From assembly GCA_025370055.1 (NCBI GenBank), contig CP073041.1:2666001-2730000 (forward strand): a stretch of DNA of 64,000 nt. Direction: 5' to 3'. Shown here one piece after another: positions 43,301 through 52,576 of this stretch. Numbering within the stretch: the first letter of the stretch is position 1; each line of letters begins with the position of its first letter. Made by a program: the position numbers and the translations under genes. The notes under the pieces are model-generated. The model was not told where the DNA came from and made no database searches. It saw only the letters and a list, made by a program, of their open reading frames with translations. This DNA is from Woronichinia naegeliana WA131 (GTDB lineage: Bacteria; Cyanobacteriota; Cyanobacteriia; Cyanobacteriales; Microcystaceae).

Positions 43301-44845
43301 ATGCCACCAGAGTCTAGACACCGCCGTTTACTTGCCAATCGCTATCAACTAATTGACCTGGTTGGTAGTGGTGCGATGGGCCAGGTTTATCGGGCCGAGG
43401 ATAAGCTATTAGGGGGTGTAACCGTTGCGGTCAAATTTCTTTCCCAAGCCCTGCTCAACCATCGCATGAAGGAACGTTTTGAACGGGAAGCCACCATCTC
43501 CGCCTTATTGGGGGAAAGAAGTATTCATATTGTTCGAGTACGGGATTATGGTCTGGATGAAAAGGAAATCCCCTTTTATGTCATGGAATTTTTACAAGGG
43601 GACAGTATTGGCGACATTATCAAATATCGTCCCCTACCCGTAGAGCGTTTTATCAAAATTTGTCGTCAGATTTGCTTTGGATTGGAATGCGCCCATAAGG
43701 GAATTTTATTTCAGGGAGAAATCTGTCCGATTGTGCATCGGGATATTAAACCCAGTAACATTCTGTTGGTACAGGATGCCGCTTTGGGAGAACTGGTTAA
43801 AATTTTGGATTTTGGTATCGCCAAACTGGTACAAGCCGAAGAGTCTCAAACCCAAGCTTTTATGGGAACGTTAGCCTACTGTTCCCCCGAACAAATGGAA
43901 GGAAAAGAACTAGATAATCGTTCTGATATCTATAGTTTGGGCATTATGATGTACGAAATGCTCACCGGAGAAATGCCTCTTTTTCCCACCAGTTCTTCCT
44001 TTGGTAGTTGGTATGAGGTGCATCACCATACGAAGCCTCAATCCATTCATCCTAGCCATCACGTACCACCTAGCTTGGAAGCTTTGATTATGGGCTGTTT
44101 GGCTAAAGCACCCAAAGATCGTCCCCAAACCGTTGATGATGTACTAAGAGCTTTGGAAGCGATCGAGGCTTCTCTGGTAACACCCGCCATTCCCCCTGGT
44201 AGGATTAGCTTTGATGATCCCGCCGATTCCCAGCCGACAATTATTGCCCCATCTCAACCGTCTGCCCAAAAGAAACTACTCCCCATTCAAGAACTCTGTA
44301 AACAAATGGGCTGGCCAACTGATAAGCCCCATCAAAAAATCGTTTTTCCCCATGTTTTAAGGGCGGCAGAAGGCACATTTGCCAGCCTTTGGGTGATGTT
44401 GGATCAAGAAGATGTTTTGACCCGAATGACGAGTATTCGCTATAACCAATTTCTGATGGTGACAAATCCTCATCCGATGATTCTCTGGATTACGGTGTTA
44501 TACCACAAAGAATATGGCCCCCGTTGGCTTCCCTGCTATCTAGATTTAAAAACCTCATCTGGTCAGCGTTTTGCCAATCTTTTGGGCCAATCAGGAAATT
44601 ATTGGTTGCTCTTTTTTTCCTTTGAAAATCCCCAACGTTGTCAGGAAGTTTTACCGGCAACGATCGCCCCTAATCAGTACAAGCTGTTAACGGAATGGGC
44701 AATGACGAGCCAAACCATTGAAGGTGGTAAACCCCAAATTACGAAACGATTACTGAAACAGGAATTTGAAAAGCTTAAACCTAAAATTATTGCCAAACTT
44801 TCGACGGTTAATCCTTCCTTTAATAAGGAAGTGTCAGGATTATAG
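43301..44845 (+). CDS. Ser/Thr protein kinase
   Basis: The 514-residue protein has a full eukaryotic-type kinase domain at about 15-290. It shows the glycine loop GSGAMGQVY (22-30), Lys45 in VAVKF, the catalytic loop HRDIKPSN (about 146-153), DFGIAKL and a GTLAYCSPEQM activation/APE region. The C-terminal 220 residues form a separate domain (LCKQMGWPTDKPHQKI, LWVMLDQEDVLTRMTSIRYN) found in some cyanobacterial kinases. No transmembrane helix or pentapeptide tail is seen, so it is likely cytoplasmic. Targets are unknown. Confidence 0.93.
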   Translation: MPPESRHRRLLANRYQLIDLVGSGAMGQVYRAEDKLLGGVTVAVKFLSQALLNHRMKERFEREATISALLGERSIHIVRVRDYGLDEKEIPFYVMEFLQGDSIGDIIKYRPLPVERFIKICRQICFGLECAHKGILFQGEICPIVHRDIKPSNILLVQDAALGELVKILDFGIAKLVQAEESQTQAFMGTLAYCSPEQMEGKELDNRSDIYSLGIMMYEMLTGEMPLFPTSSSFGSWYEVHHHTKPQSIHPSHHVPPSLEALIMGCLAKAPKDRPQTVDDVLRALEAIEASLVTPAIPPGRISFDDPADSQPTIIAPSQPSAQKKLLPIQELCKQMGWPTDKPHQKIVFPHVLRAAEGTFASLWVMLDQEDVLTRMTSIRYNQFLMVTNPHPMILWITVLYHKEYGPRWLPCYLDLKTSSGQRFANLLGQSGNYWLLFFSFENPQRCQEVLPATIAPNQYKLLTEWAMTSQTIEGGKPQITKRLLKQEFEKLKPKIIAKLSTVNPSFNKEVSGL

Positions 44846-44886
44846 TAATTGAGAGAACTTGTTTAACGCGATCGCCAACAGTCTCA

Positions 44887-45165
44887 GTTCTATTTCAAAA
44901 GGCTCTCAGTACTTTAGAGCAAAATAGTGCTACTCTGCCATCTGAAAACAATGATTCAAACAGCCCCCCATCCTCTCCTCGCAAAAATACTACCAGTGAT
45001 GGGGATAGTAGTAATTTAGATACAGTGATTAGCCAGGCAGTTCCTGAGCCAAGAGAAATAGGGGGAATGAGCGCCGCCGCTTTGATGTTGGGTGGTTTTA
45101 TCTGGAAATATCGCTCGATAAGGGCCAAGCATCACCGTCCTAAGAATATAGAATTGGTTGGTTGA
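44887..45165 (+). pseudogene. orphan C-terminal end of a PEP-CTERM protein
   Basis: One plus-strand frame, open from within the end of the kinase gene's trailer, reads a Ser/Asn/Asp-rich linker and then QAVPEPREIGGMSAAALMLG, a Phe-Ile-Trp stretch and a basic tail (KYRSIRAKHH), ending TGA at 45163-45165. A VPEP motif, a hydrophobic helix and an Arg/Lys cluster are the PEP-CTERM sorting signal handled by an exosortase. No start or N-terminal domain is present, so this is the remnant of a larger surface protein. Confidence 0.7.
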
Positions 45166-45184
45166 GATTGTTCTACTCATCTTA

Positions 45185-46713
45185 TTAGACCATAAGTTGG
45201 TATTTTTCCTGCGCTAAACGATAAAGGGGATGCCAGACTAAACGATTGGTTAAAACCACCAAAAAAGACATTACCGCCGTTGCAGCTAATAACACCGGAT
45301 AGTTCGCACTAGCAGTTGATTGGGAAATCGTTTCTCCTAGGCCGGATGTGGTTAATAGTTTTCCCTTAAATTCCACATATTCACTGACAATACTAGCATT
45401 CCAAGCACCACCCACGGCTGTAATTATGCCGGTCATTAAATAGGGAAAAATGCCTGGTAAAATCAAATTCTGCCAGCGTTGAATGAGGGATAATTTATAA
45501 ACCTTAGCAGCCTCAAAAAGTTCTGACGGAATCGCTTGGGCACCGGCAATCACATTAAAGAGAATATACCACATGGTTCCTAACATCATTAAAGCGACAG
45601 AACCGATCTGTAGGCCACCGCCAAAATTGATCAGAGCCAGTAATAAAACCGGAAATAAGGCCGTCGCTGGAACCGAAGCAGCAATTTGTACCAATGGCTG
45701 TAAGAATTGAGCAATGCGAGGATTACGCCCGATCGCCACCCCAACCGGAACTGTCCAGAGAAGAGAGAGAATCAAGGCGGTGATGACTCTAAGAGCCGTT
45801 AAGATCGCGCCTTTAATAATGATTTTCCACTCAGCAAAATCCACCATTTTTAATAGTAACGTTCCTTCCCAAATTCCCCAGAGGATGATAACAGTACATC
45901 CACTTAAAAATAGCCAATTTAACCAACGTGTAATTGTGAATGTTCCTGATACTTGCTGCGGCAAACTAACGGGATAGAATTTGACAGCGATCGCCTGATC
46001 AACAACGGACTGAATTTCTTGTACCTGTTGGCCAATGGCTCTGAGGGTTGGTGAAGCCTGTAAAAAATCTAAAATGAGGGATTGAGGAGCATCTTGAGTA
46101 TTTTGGGTTTGATATTTAAACTTTTCTGCCCAGGCAATGAGAGGTTGCCAGATAAAAAAGTCGATAGCAATAATAATGGAGATCAAGACTCCTAAACCGG
46201 CAAAAATAGATCGCCAATTGCCGTGACTCGCTGCGGTTGAAAGATAGGAACCAAGACCCGGTAATTTGAAATTTTCTCCTCCTAAATTAAAGGATTCAAT
46301 TGCCATCAAAAAAAACCATCCTCCCGCCATCGACATAGCACTATTCCAAACTAAGCCAATCGCCCCTGCGGGTAATTCTAATGTCCAAAAACGTTGCCAA
46401 GCATTCAGCCTAAATACTTTTGCCGCTTCTTTTAATTCGGTTGGAATACTGCACAGAGATTGATAAAAGCTAAAGACCATATTCCAGGTCATACCAGTAA
46501 AAATCAATAAGACCGCAGCAATTTCAATGCCGATTCTTTGACCAGGAAAAAGAGAAATGAGGGCTAAAACCACACCAGGTAAAAAAGAAAGGACGGGAAT
46601 TGATTGTAAAATATCGAGTAAAGGAATCAAAACACTAGCGGCAAAGCGAAAACGGTAGGCTGTATAGGCATAAATCAGGGTAAATGTTAAGGAAATAAAA
46701 TAGGCGATCGCCA
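45185..46713 (-). pseudogene. ABC transporter permease (NitT/TauT-type, fused pair), 3' part of a split gene
   Basis: About 508 residues hold two binding-protein-dependent permease domains in one chain. Each has the EAA loop that docks the ATPase (ELKEAAKVFRLNAWQRFWTL and ELFEAAKVYKLSLIQRWQNL) and about six membrane helices. The native N-terminus (about 70 residues with one helix) lies at 48112-48319, beyond an IS. The join CTG CAA ACC CTA CTC AGA ATG GCG is in frame. With the stop-proof ATG right at the junction, this fragment could still be translated if a promoter lies in the IS. Substrate is unknown (nitrate, sulfonate, taurine or similar). Confidence 0.88.
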
Positions 46714-46721
46714 TTCTGAGT

Positions 46722-48111
46722 GGGTGCGACCTTTAGTTGATAAAAGCTGTTGTAATCAGGGTTCTACAGGGAACCCATATTGATCAAGTTTTGCCCAAAA
46801 TTGACTCCATCGTTCCTTGGTCAATACCAAAGCTCGTAGGCTCAAAATAATTCCTGCTCCTTTTTCCTTCCATCGCATCCCTGAACAACATAATCGTTGT
46901 TTGACCAACGTCTTACAAGCTGCTTCCGTAACACCTGAACCAATCGGATACTTTTTCTCTAAGTATTCAGCATAATCCATTTGATGCTGATGATTCTCGT
47001 AATAAGTAATCGCCGCTTGTAGTTTCTCGGTAAGATTCTTAGAATGACTTTTTTCTTCTTTGACTTCTTTCATCAGATTTAGCAGTTCTCCTGCTTTTCC
47101 TTTTTCATGCTTGAGTTCTCGACAATTTTCAGTCAACCATTCTTTTTGTTTTGACACGGTATTCGGATGCAACGCTTCTGCCAAGGCACCTAAGTAACCA
47201 GAGGCATGATAGAAATCTAATATCTGTTCTTCCGTTTGCTTTTCTAAAAACTTCCAATTTGATTCTGCCCCGTCTGCTATCCCGACCAATGTTGCCTCTG
47301 GATAACGGTTTTTCGCTCGCTCAATTTCTCTTTCTAATCTTTCTAGAAAACTCTTTTTTCCATACTCTGGTGCCGCACCTAGATAGATTGTATGTTGACG
47401 TTCGCCTTCACTATCGTATAGGGAAACGGTTCCCACCATTGCTTCACGGTAGCCATCCTCACACATCAGCATACAGGTTCCATCTAATCCTATTCCCACT
47501 GTTGCAATTTGGCTATCCTCCTTGGGCGGGGCATAACTCCACGCTTCTTCTTTTGCCTGTACCACACTTCCTACTGCTTCACTCAATCTTTGGATATAGG
47601 ATAGCGCTACTTTTCTACCATGATTTTCTAATAAATCATTTTTCACCTCTTTGCCTGCCATCCCTGACATTTTTGAGGATACCTGTTTTGCCAATAATGG
47701 CGTTGATGTTATGATTATCCTTGCTTCTCTTTCTAAGGGGCAATACGTTTTTCCTCAAAGGTGAACGCTGATATACATGACGATTCACTATAACCTCACC
47801 ATAAGGTGTTTGATATTCTTTCGGTTGCTCTCCCTTACTCTTCCAGATTTCTTCACCGATTTTTAAGGGTGAACCATCTGTATCTAAATATTTCAAGGCT
47901 TCTTTGCTGGCGATGCAACCTACTTCGTTTAAGCCTTTTTGAATATTTATTTCTGTATCCAACATTGAACGACTGAGTTCTAATGTTAGTTCTATTTTTA
48001 TCTTTGAACCCTCTACATTAATTAGTTTTGCTGTCATCATTGTTTCCTCTTTGTCACTTTTCATCCCATGTTAACACTTTTCTTTTCCTTCATCAACTAA
48101 AGGTCACACCC
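46722..48111 (-). mobile_element. ISKra4-like insertion sequence, copy 2
   Basis: A 1,390-bp element with 20-bp ends GGGTGCGACCTTTAGTTGAT (46722-46741) and the complement of GGGTGTGACCTTTAGTTGAT (48092-48111), one mismatch. The 8-bp repeat TTCTGAGT flanks it (46714-46721 and 48112-48119). It splits the ABC permease gene. Its sequence differs from the element at 36.6 kb, so these are two different elements of the same broad family. Confidence 0.92.
46756..48064 (-). pseudogene. ISKra4-like transposase, frameshifted
   Basis: The N-terminal frame (47636-48064: KIGEEIWKSKGEQPKEYQTP, YGEVIVNRHVYQRS) and the C-terminal frame (46756-47694) are related by a +1 shift near AGGAAAAACGTA (about 47750-47762). 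Downstream of that, the second frame reads KTYCPLEREARIIITSTPLL in continuous homology. The C-terminal part has VGIGLDGTCMLM, VGIADGAESNWKF, LDFYHASGYLGAL and KYPIGSGVTEAACKTLVKQR. The shift site is not a standard slippery heptamer, so mutation is likely. Confidence 0.85.
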
Positions 48112-48319
48112 TTCTGAGTAGGGTTTGCAGAGTATAGCCAGGCAAAGCAGAAAGCCTCGTGCTAATAACCACATGGGGATCATAACTCGTATTAAATTGA
48201 GTAGCCGTTTTAATAATCAGAATCATGACGGCAAAAATGAGCATCATCATCAGACCATCTTGCCAATTCCAAAGACGGCGATCAGGGATTTGATTATCGG
48301 GCGTAAGGGGACGGGGCAT
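48112..48319 (-). pseudogene. ABC transporter permease, N-terminal fragment
   Basis: About 70 codons (PDRRLWNWQDGLMMMLIFAV, then a Thr/Tyr-rich segment and LSALPGYTLQTLLR). This is the original start of the permease, with the first membrane helix. It is cut by the ISKra4-like element. It lies about 105 bases after the ATPase gene on the same strand, as expected for an operon of ATPase then permease. Confidence 0.85.
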
Positions 48320-48324
48320 TTTTA

Positions 48325-48378
48325 GTGAATAATTGATAATTGACAGTGGATAATTGATAATTGACAGTATTGACAGAC
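48325..48378. repeat. short interspersed repeat (GATAATTGACAGT type)
   Basis: Imperfect tandem copies of GATAATTGACAGT and TGAATAATTGATAAT. Related TGAATAGTTGATA blocks occur at about 14585, 20648 and 21640, and ATTATCCATTATCCATT at 26078. These are dispersed cyanobacterial short repeats with no known role. Confidence 0.6.
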
Positions 48379-48425
48379 AGATATTATATAAACAATGCTA
48401 AAGAAAGCATACGCTAAAAATAAGC

Positions 48426-49754
48426 TTAGGCGATCGCGGCTGGTTCGGGAGCTTGTTCTAAATAGATTGCACCTGCGGGTTCATCATAACCAAACAACTC
48501 GGTATAACGTCCCCAATCGATCGCCATTTTTAATTGTTTTTTAGACTCTTCAGGACTAAAATTAACTTCAAGAATTTCTAGGATTAAATCTTCCGAAATG
48601 CGTTGACTCGGATTAGCATCTAATAAGCGTTTAATTTGTTGGACAAGACGGATATTATCTAAAATGGATTGCCGAATTAAATGTTTGCGTTCGTCAATGT
48701 CCCCTTCAATAAATTGTTTACCCATTGCCGTTAGATAGATATCCCCTTCTTTGAGGGTTAACAACTTCATCATTTTAGCGGCTTCGATAATGGGAACAAT
48801 ATCATCTAATTCTAACAGTAATTCCTGGGCTAAACGATATAAATCCCCTTGACGATCTTCTAACAGTTCAATAAAACCCGCTACCGCACCAATTCTCACC
48901 AGGGGTAAGGATTGGGATTTTTCCACCGTTTTCTGTTTGGCTTGATTGGGGCTAAGAATGGGCTGAATATCTTCTTGGTCGGGATTGGTAATAATGCGAT
49001 AAACCTGATCCACCAAAGCCTCAAAAGCTGGACTTTTGCGATCACGGTAATGGGCCAATTTAATCGGAAAATCAGCCCTAACTCGACCAGGATTTCTACC
49101 CAAAATGAGAATGCGATCGGCTAACATCACCGCTTCCTCAATCCCATGCGTGACAATCAAAATAGTTTTAGTCGGAATTCGTTTTTCTAACCAGAGATCC
49201 AATAATTCAATCCGTAGGTTTTCAGCCGTAAGTACATCTAAAGCCGAAAAAGGTTCATCCATACAAAGCAATTCTGGCTCCACCGCTAAAGCCCTAGCAA
49301 ACCCGACCCGTTGCCGCATTCCTCCTGACAATTCCTTGGGATAAGCGTTCTCAAAGCCATCTAGGCCAATTACATCAATCATGTGCAGGGCTTTTTTCTG
49401 TCGAGTGGCCAGGGGTTCTCCCTTAGCCTTCAGTCCCAATTCCACATTTTCGAGCACCGTTAGCCAGGGATAAAGCGCAAAGTTTTGAAAAATAATCGCC
49501 GCCCCTGGATTTAAGCCCACTAAAGGACGTTGATGATACTTAATTTGCCCTGTACTCGGTGGGATCAGACCGGCAATCATGCGCATCAAGGTAGATTTGC
49601 CCGAACCCGATGGCCCCAATAGTGCCACAATTTCTCCCGTGGGGATCTCTAAACTAATGGCATCCAAAATCGAGATAGTTTGTCCGTTGGGCTGAAGATA
49701 GGACTTGGTAACATTTTCTAGAGCAATAAGCGTTTCTTTCATCGTTGAGACCAA
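48426..49754 (-). CDS. ABC transporter ATP-binding protein with C-terminal AAA-associated domain
   Basis: The 442-residue protein has Walker A GPSGSGKST (47-55), the signature LSGGMRQRV (142-150) and Walker B LLCMDEP (162-168). It resembles the nitrate/sulfonate/taurine ATPases. The C-terminal 150 residues (LYRLAQELLLELDDIVPIIE, DIRLVQQIKRLLDANPSQ-like and later helices) form the AAA-associated domain of a subfamily found with fused permeases. The permease gene follows on the same strand but is broken, so the transporter is probably non-functional unless a second copy exists. No substrate-binding protein is encoded nearby. Confidence 0.9.
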   Translation of the reverse strand: MVSTMKETLIALENVTKSYLQPNGQTISILDAISLEIPTGEIVALLGPSGSGKSTLMRMIAGLIPPSTGQIKYHQRPLVGLNPGAAIIFQNFALYPWLTVLENVELGLKAKGEPLATRQKKALHMIDVIGLDGFENAYPKELSGGMRQRVGFARALAVEPELLCMDEPFSALDVLTAENLRIELLDLWLEKRIPTKTILIVTHGIEEAVMLADRILILGRNPGRVRADFPIKLAHYRDRKSPAFEALVDQVYRIITNPDQEDIQPILSPNQAKQKTVEKSQSLPLVRIGAVAGFIELLEDRQGDLYRLAQELLLELDDIVPIIEAAKMMKLLTLKEGDIYLTAMGKQFIEGDIDERKHLIRQSILDNIRLVQQIKRLLDANPSQRISEDLILEILEVNFSPEESKKQLKMAIDWGRYTELFGYDEPAGAIYLEQAPEPAAIA

Positions 49755-49848
49755 CCTCTATTCGCGAAGGGGTTACAATTACCTGTGGTGAAAAGGCAAT
49801 TTTTTGCTAATCTAAACACGCTTTAGGCTCTCGTCAGATCGAAACAGC

Positions 49849-50166
49849 ATGACAGGACAAGAACTCCATCAACTATTGTTCGCTAAATGGGGCCGTTCCT
49901 ATGATATCCAGTTGCGTCAAGTTAAAGGCAAAATTTTTGTCCAGATCATGTGGAAATATCTAGAACAGGTTTCCTTTCCGCTTTCTGAACAGGAATATTT
50001 TGAACATTTGAATGCGATCGCTTTCTATCTAGAGGCTTGGGGCAGTAGTGAACAAGTAAGAGTTTTCTTGGCCAAGACAAAAGAGCAACCTCGATTGGGT
50101 AAAGCCGTGAGTATCCCTCTGGATCTGGGACAACGCGCATCGGAGTGGATTTTAAAGGAAATTTAA
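49849..50166 (+). CDS. DUF3067 family protein
   Basis: A 105-residue protein matching the DUF3067 family conserved in cyanobacteria and plants: MTGQELHQLLFAKWGRSYDI, FVQIMWKYLEQVSFPLSEQE and AVSIPLDLGQRASEWIL. Function is unknown. It is divergent from the ABC ATPase gene across about 95 bases. Confidence 0.82.
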   Translation: MTGQELHQLLFAKWGRSYDIQLRQVKGKIFVQIMWKYLEQVSFPLSEQEYFEHLNAIAFYLEAWGSSEQVRVFLAKTKEQPRLGKAVSIPLDLGQRASEWILKEI

Positions 50167-50241
50167 CCTGAATGTAACTTGAGATTTACTTTAATTGTGA
50201 TTCTATTTTTAGTTCTATTTTGATGGAGAAAAACACCAAGG

Positions 50242-50919
50242 ATGAGTAAAATAAAAATTGTCTTGATTGAAGATGATGATTTAATTTGTTTAGGATTGCG
50301 AACAAACTTGGCTCAGGAAGCAGAAATCATTTGGTTAGGAGAGGCCCATAGTGGACAAGCTGGTTTAGCCCTATTACAGTCTGTTCAGCCGGACATTGCT
50401 ATTATCGATCTGGGACTGCCCGATATGGATGGCATTGAGTTAACGCGGCAAATCAAGCATTTGCCCAATGGTAGTGACATTAAGATCTTGATTTTAACTC
50501 TCAATCACCAAGAAGAGTCCGTATTAGCGGCCTTTAGTGCCGGAGCCGATTCCTATTGTATGAAGGATATTCGTCTAGATTTGCTGTCGGAAGCTCTGAA
50601 GGCAACCCAGGCAGGAAATGCTTGGCTGGATCCGGCGATCGCTCGTATTGTTCTTTCCCATTGGCGGGAACCCCAATCTCCCCCGGCAACCACACCAGAT
50701 ACTCTCAAGGATAGTCCCCAGCCCTATCCCCTGACGGAAAGGGAGCTAGAAGTCTTACAACTGATTGTTAATGGTTGTAGTAATGCCGAAATTGCCAAGC
50801 AATTATTTATTACAGTGGGAACCGTTAAAACCCATGTTCGGAATATTTTAAATAAACTTTGCGCTGATGATCGTACCCAGGCGGCGGTTTATGCTCTTCG
50901 TTCGGGACTAATTGGTTAA
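50242..50919 (+). CDS. NarL/LuxR-type response regulator
   Basis: The 225-residue protein has a receiver domain (1-125) with acidic pocket DDD (11-13), phospho-acceptor Asp56 in AIIDLGLPDMDG, Thr in LILTLNHQE and Lys in YCMKDI. A LuxR helix-turn-helix follows at about 158-220 (LTEREVL-type: PLTERELEVLQLIVNGCSNA, then FITVGTVKTHVRNILNKL). No partner histidine kinase is adjacent. It probably activates or represses genes after phosphorylation. Confidence 0.93.
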   Translation: MSKIKIVLIEDDDLICLGLRTNLAQEAEIIWLGEAHSGQAGLALLQSVQPDIAIIDLGLPDMDGIELTRQIKHLPNGSDIKILILTLNHQEESVLAAFSAGADSYCMKDIRLDLLSEALKATQAGNAWLDPAIARIVLSHWREPQSPPATTPDTLKDSPQPYPLTERELEVLQLIVNGCSNAEIAKQLFITVGTVKTHVRNILNKLCADDRTQAAVYALRSGLIG

Positions 50920-50982
50920 TCTCAGTTTTGGACATGGCTTTTTTTGAATGAATTTTTTGGATAAATCTGGGGGTTAAGTTGT

Positions 50983-52371
50983 ATGCAATCCGTCACTTCT
51001 ACGCTCTCTTTTACTACTTTGATTGCCGAGCAGCGAGCCTATTTTCAATCGGGTGTAACCTTACCTTTAGCCTTTCGACTGGCTCAATTACGCAAACTAA
51101 AAGCACTTATTCTTGAGCATAGAGCCGAGATTGAACTTGCCTTAAAAACCGATCTCAATAAACCCCAACTAGAAGCCTATATTGGTGAAATTCGTCCCGT
51201 CCTGCAAGAAATTGATCACGCCCTGAAACACCTCAAGCAATGGCTGAAACCTCAAACCGTTAGCACCGATCTAGCTCTTTTTCCCGCTCAAGCGCAACGC
51301 TATGCCGAACCCCTCGGTGTGGTTTTGATTCTAAGTCCCTGGAATTATCCCTTTGCCTTGGTTTTAACCCCTCTCATTGGCGCGATCGCCGCCGGCAACT
51401 GTGTAATCATTAAACCGTCGGAAATGAGTGAAGCCACTTCCGCATTGTTAACTCATTTAATTAACGAAAACTTTTCTCCTCAGCACATCCGAGTGATTCA
51501 GGGAGGAGTGGAAACCAGTCAGTCCCTATTAGCCCAGAAATTTGACCATATCTTCTTTACGGGTAGTACCCATGTCGGCAAAATAGTCATGGAAGCGGCT
51601 GCTAAACAGCTTATTCCCGTTACCTTAGAATTAGGCGGTAAAAGTCCCTGCATTGTGGAACCAGATATTGATATCCAAGAAACGGCTAAACGGATCATCT
51701 GGGGAAAATTCTTAAATGCCGGCCAAACCTGTATCGCCCCCGATTATTTGCTCGTCCATCAAGCCATTCAAGAGCCGCTTTTGGCTGCTCTAACTACCTG
51801 TATTCGAGAATTTTATGGTCAAGATCCTGCCCAAAGTCCCGATTATTGTCGTCTAATTAATGCTCAACATTTAGAGCGTTTAAGGCAGTTTTTAGCAGAT
51901 GGTGACATTCTTTGCGGTGGTGAATGGGATGCCCAAAGCCGTTATTTGGCTCCCACGCTGCTGATCAATGTTGACCCGACGGCTCCCATCATGCAAAGCG
52001 AAATTTTTGGGCCGATCCTACCCATTTTTGACTATGACATCCTAGACTCCGCGATCGCTTTCATCAATGAACGTCCCAAACCGTTAGCTCTCTACCTCTT
52101 TTCCCAGAATCAATACCAACAAGAAAAGGTTTTAACCAGAACGTCTTCCGGCGGTATTTGTTTTAACGATACCCTGCTACAGTTTTCAGCCCTCAGTCTG
52201 CCCTTTGGGGGGATCGGTTCCAGTGGCATGGGTTCCTATCACGGTAAAGCCAGTTTTGACACCTTTTCTCACCACAAAAGCGTACTAAAACGTGGACTAT
52301 GGTTAGAATTTAATCTGCGCTTTCCCCCCTATCTCCATAAACTGAAATGGATTCAGCGTTTATTAGGTTAA
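50983..52371 (+). CDS. aldehyde dehydrogenase (class 3-like)
   Basis: The 462-residue protein oxidises aldehydes with NAD(P). Catalytic Glu216 is in VTLELGGKSP and Cys250 in NAGQTCIAPDY. The Rossmann region has SPWNYPFALVLTP and FFTGSTHVGKIV. A C-terminal hydrophobic stretch (LRFPPYLHKLKWIQRLLG) resembles fatty-aldehyde or apocarotenal dehydrogenases of cyanobacteria (slr0091-like). It is 60 bases after the response regulator. Confidence 0.93.
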   Translation: MQSVTSTLSFTTLIAEQRAYFQSGVTLPLAFRLAQLRKLKALILEHRAEIELALKTDLNKPQLEAYIGEIRPVLQEIDHALKHLKQWLKPQTVSTDLALFPAQAQRYAEPLGVVLILSPWNYPFALVLTPLIGAIAAGNCVIIKPSEMSEATSALLTHLINENFSPQHIRVIQGGVETSQSLLAQKFDHIFFTGSTHVGKIVMEAAAKQLIPVTLELGGKSPCIVEPDIDIQETAKRIIWGKFLNAGQTCIAPDYLLVHQAIQEPLLAALTTCIREFYGQDPAQSPDYCRLINAQHLERLRQFLADGDILCGGEWDAQSRYLAPTLLINVDPTAPIMQSEIFGPILPIFDYDILDSAIAFINERPKPLALYLFSQNQYQQEKVLTRTSSGGICFNDTLLQFSALSLPFGGIGSSGMGSYHGKASFDTFSHHKSVLKRGLWLEFNLRFPPYLHKLKWIQRLLG

Positions 52372-52576
52372 CGACCCACCCTATCTCGTCCTATGAATTG
52401 CACTATTTGTTGAGTAAAATTTAGAAAATTCTGAATGAAGTCCAAGGTGAGCAAAAATAGTATGATGGAAGAATTCGTAAAAATTTTGGAAATTTGGGGA
52501 TTGTTTTCTATCCCATCAAAATCAGTATGAAGTTATATTGAGTGAACGTGAGGATAAGCGAAGGACGGGCAAATTG

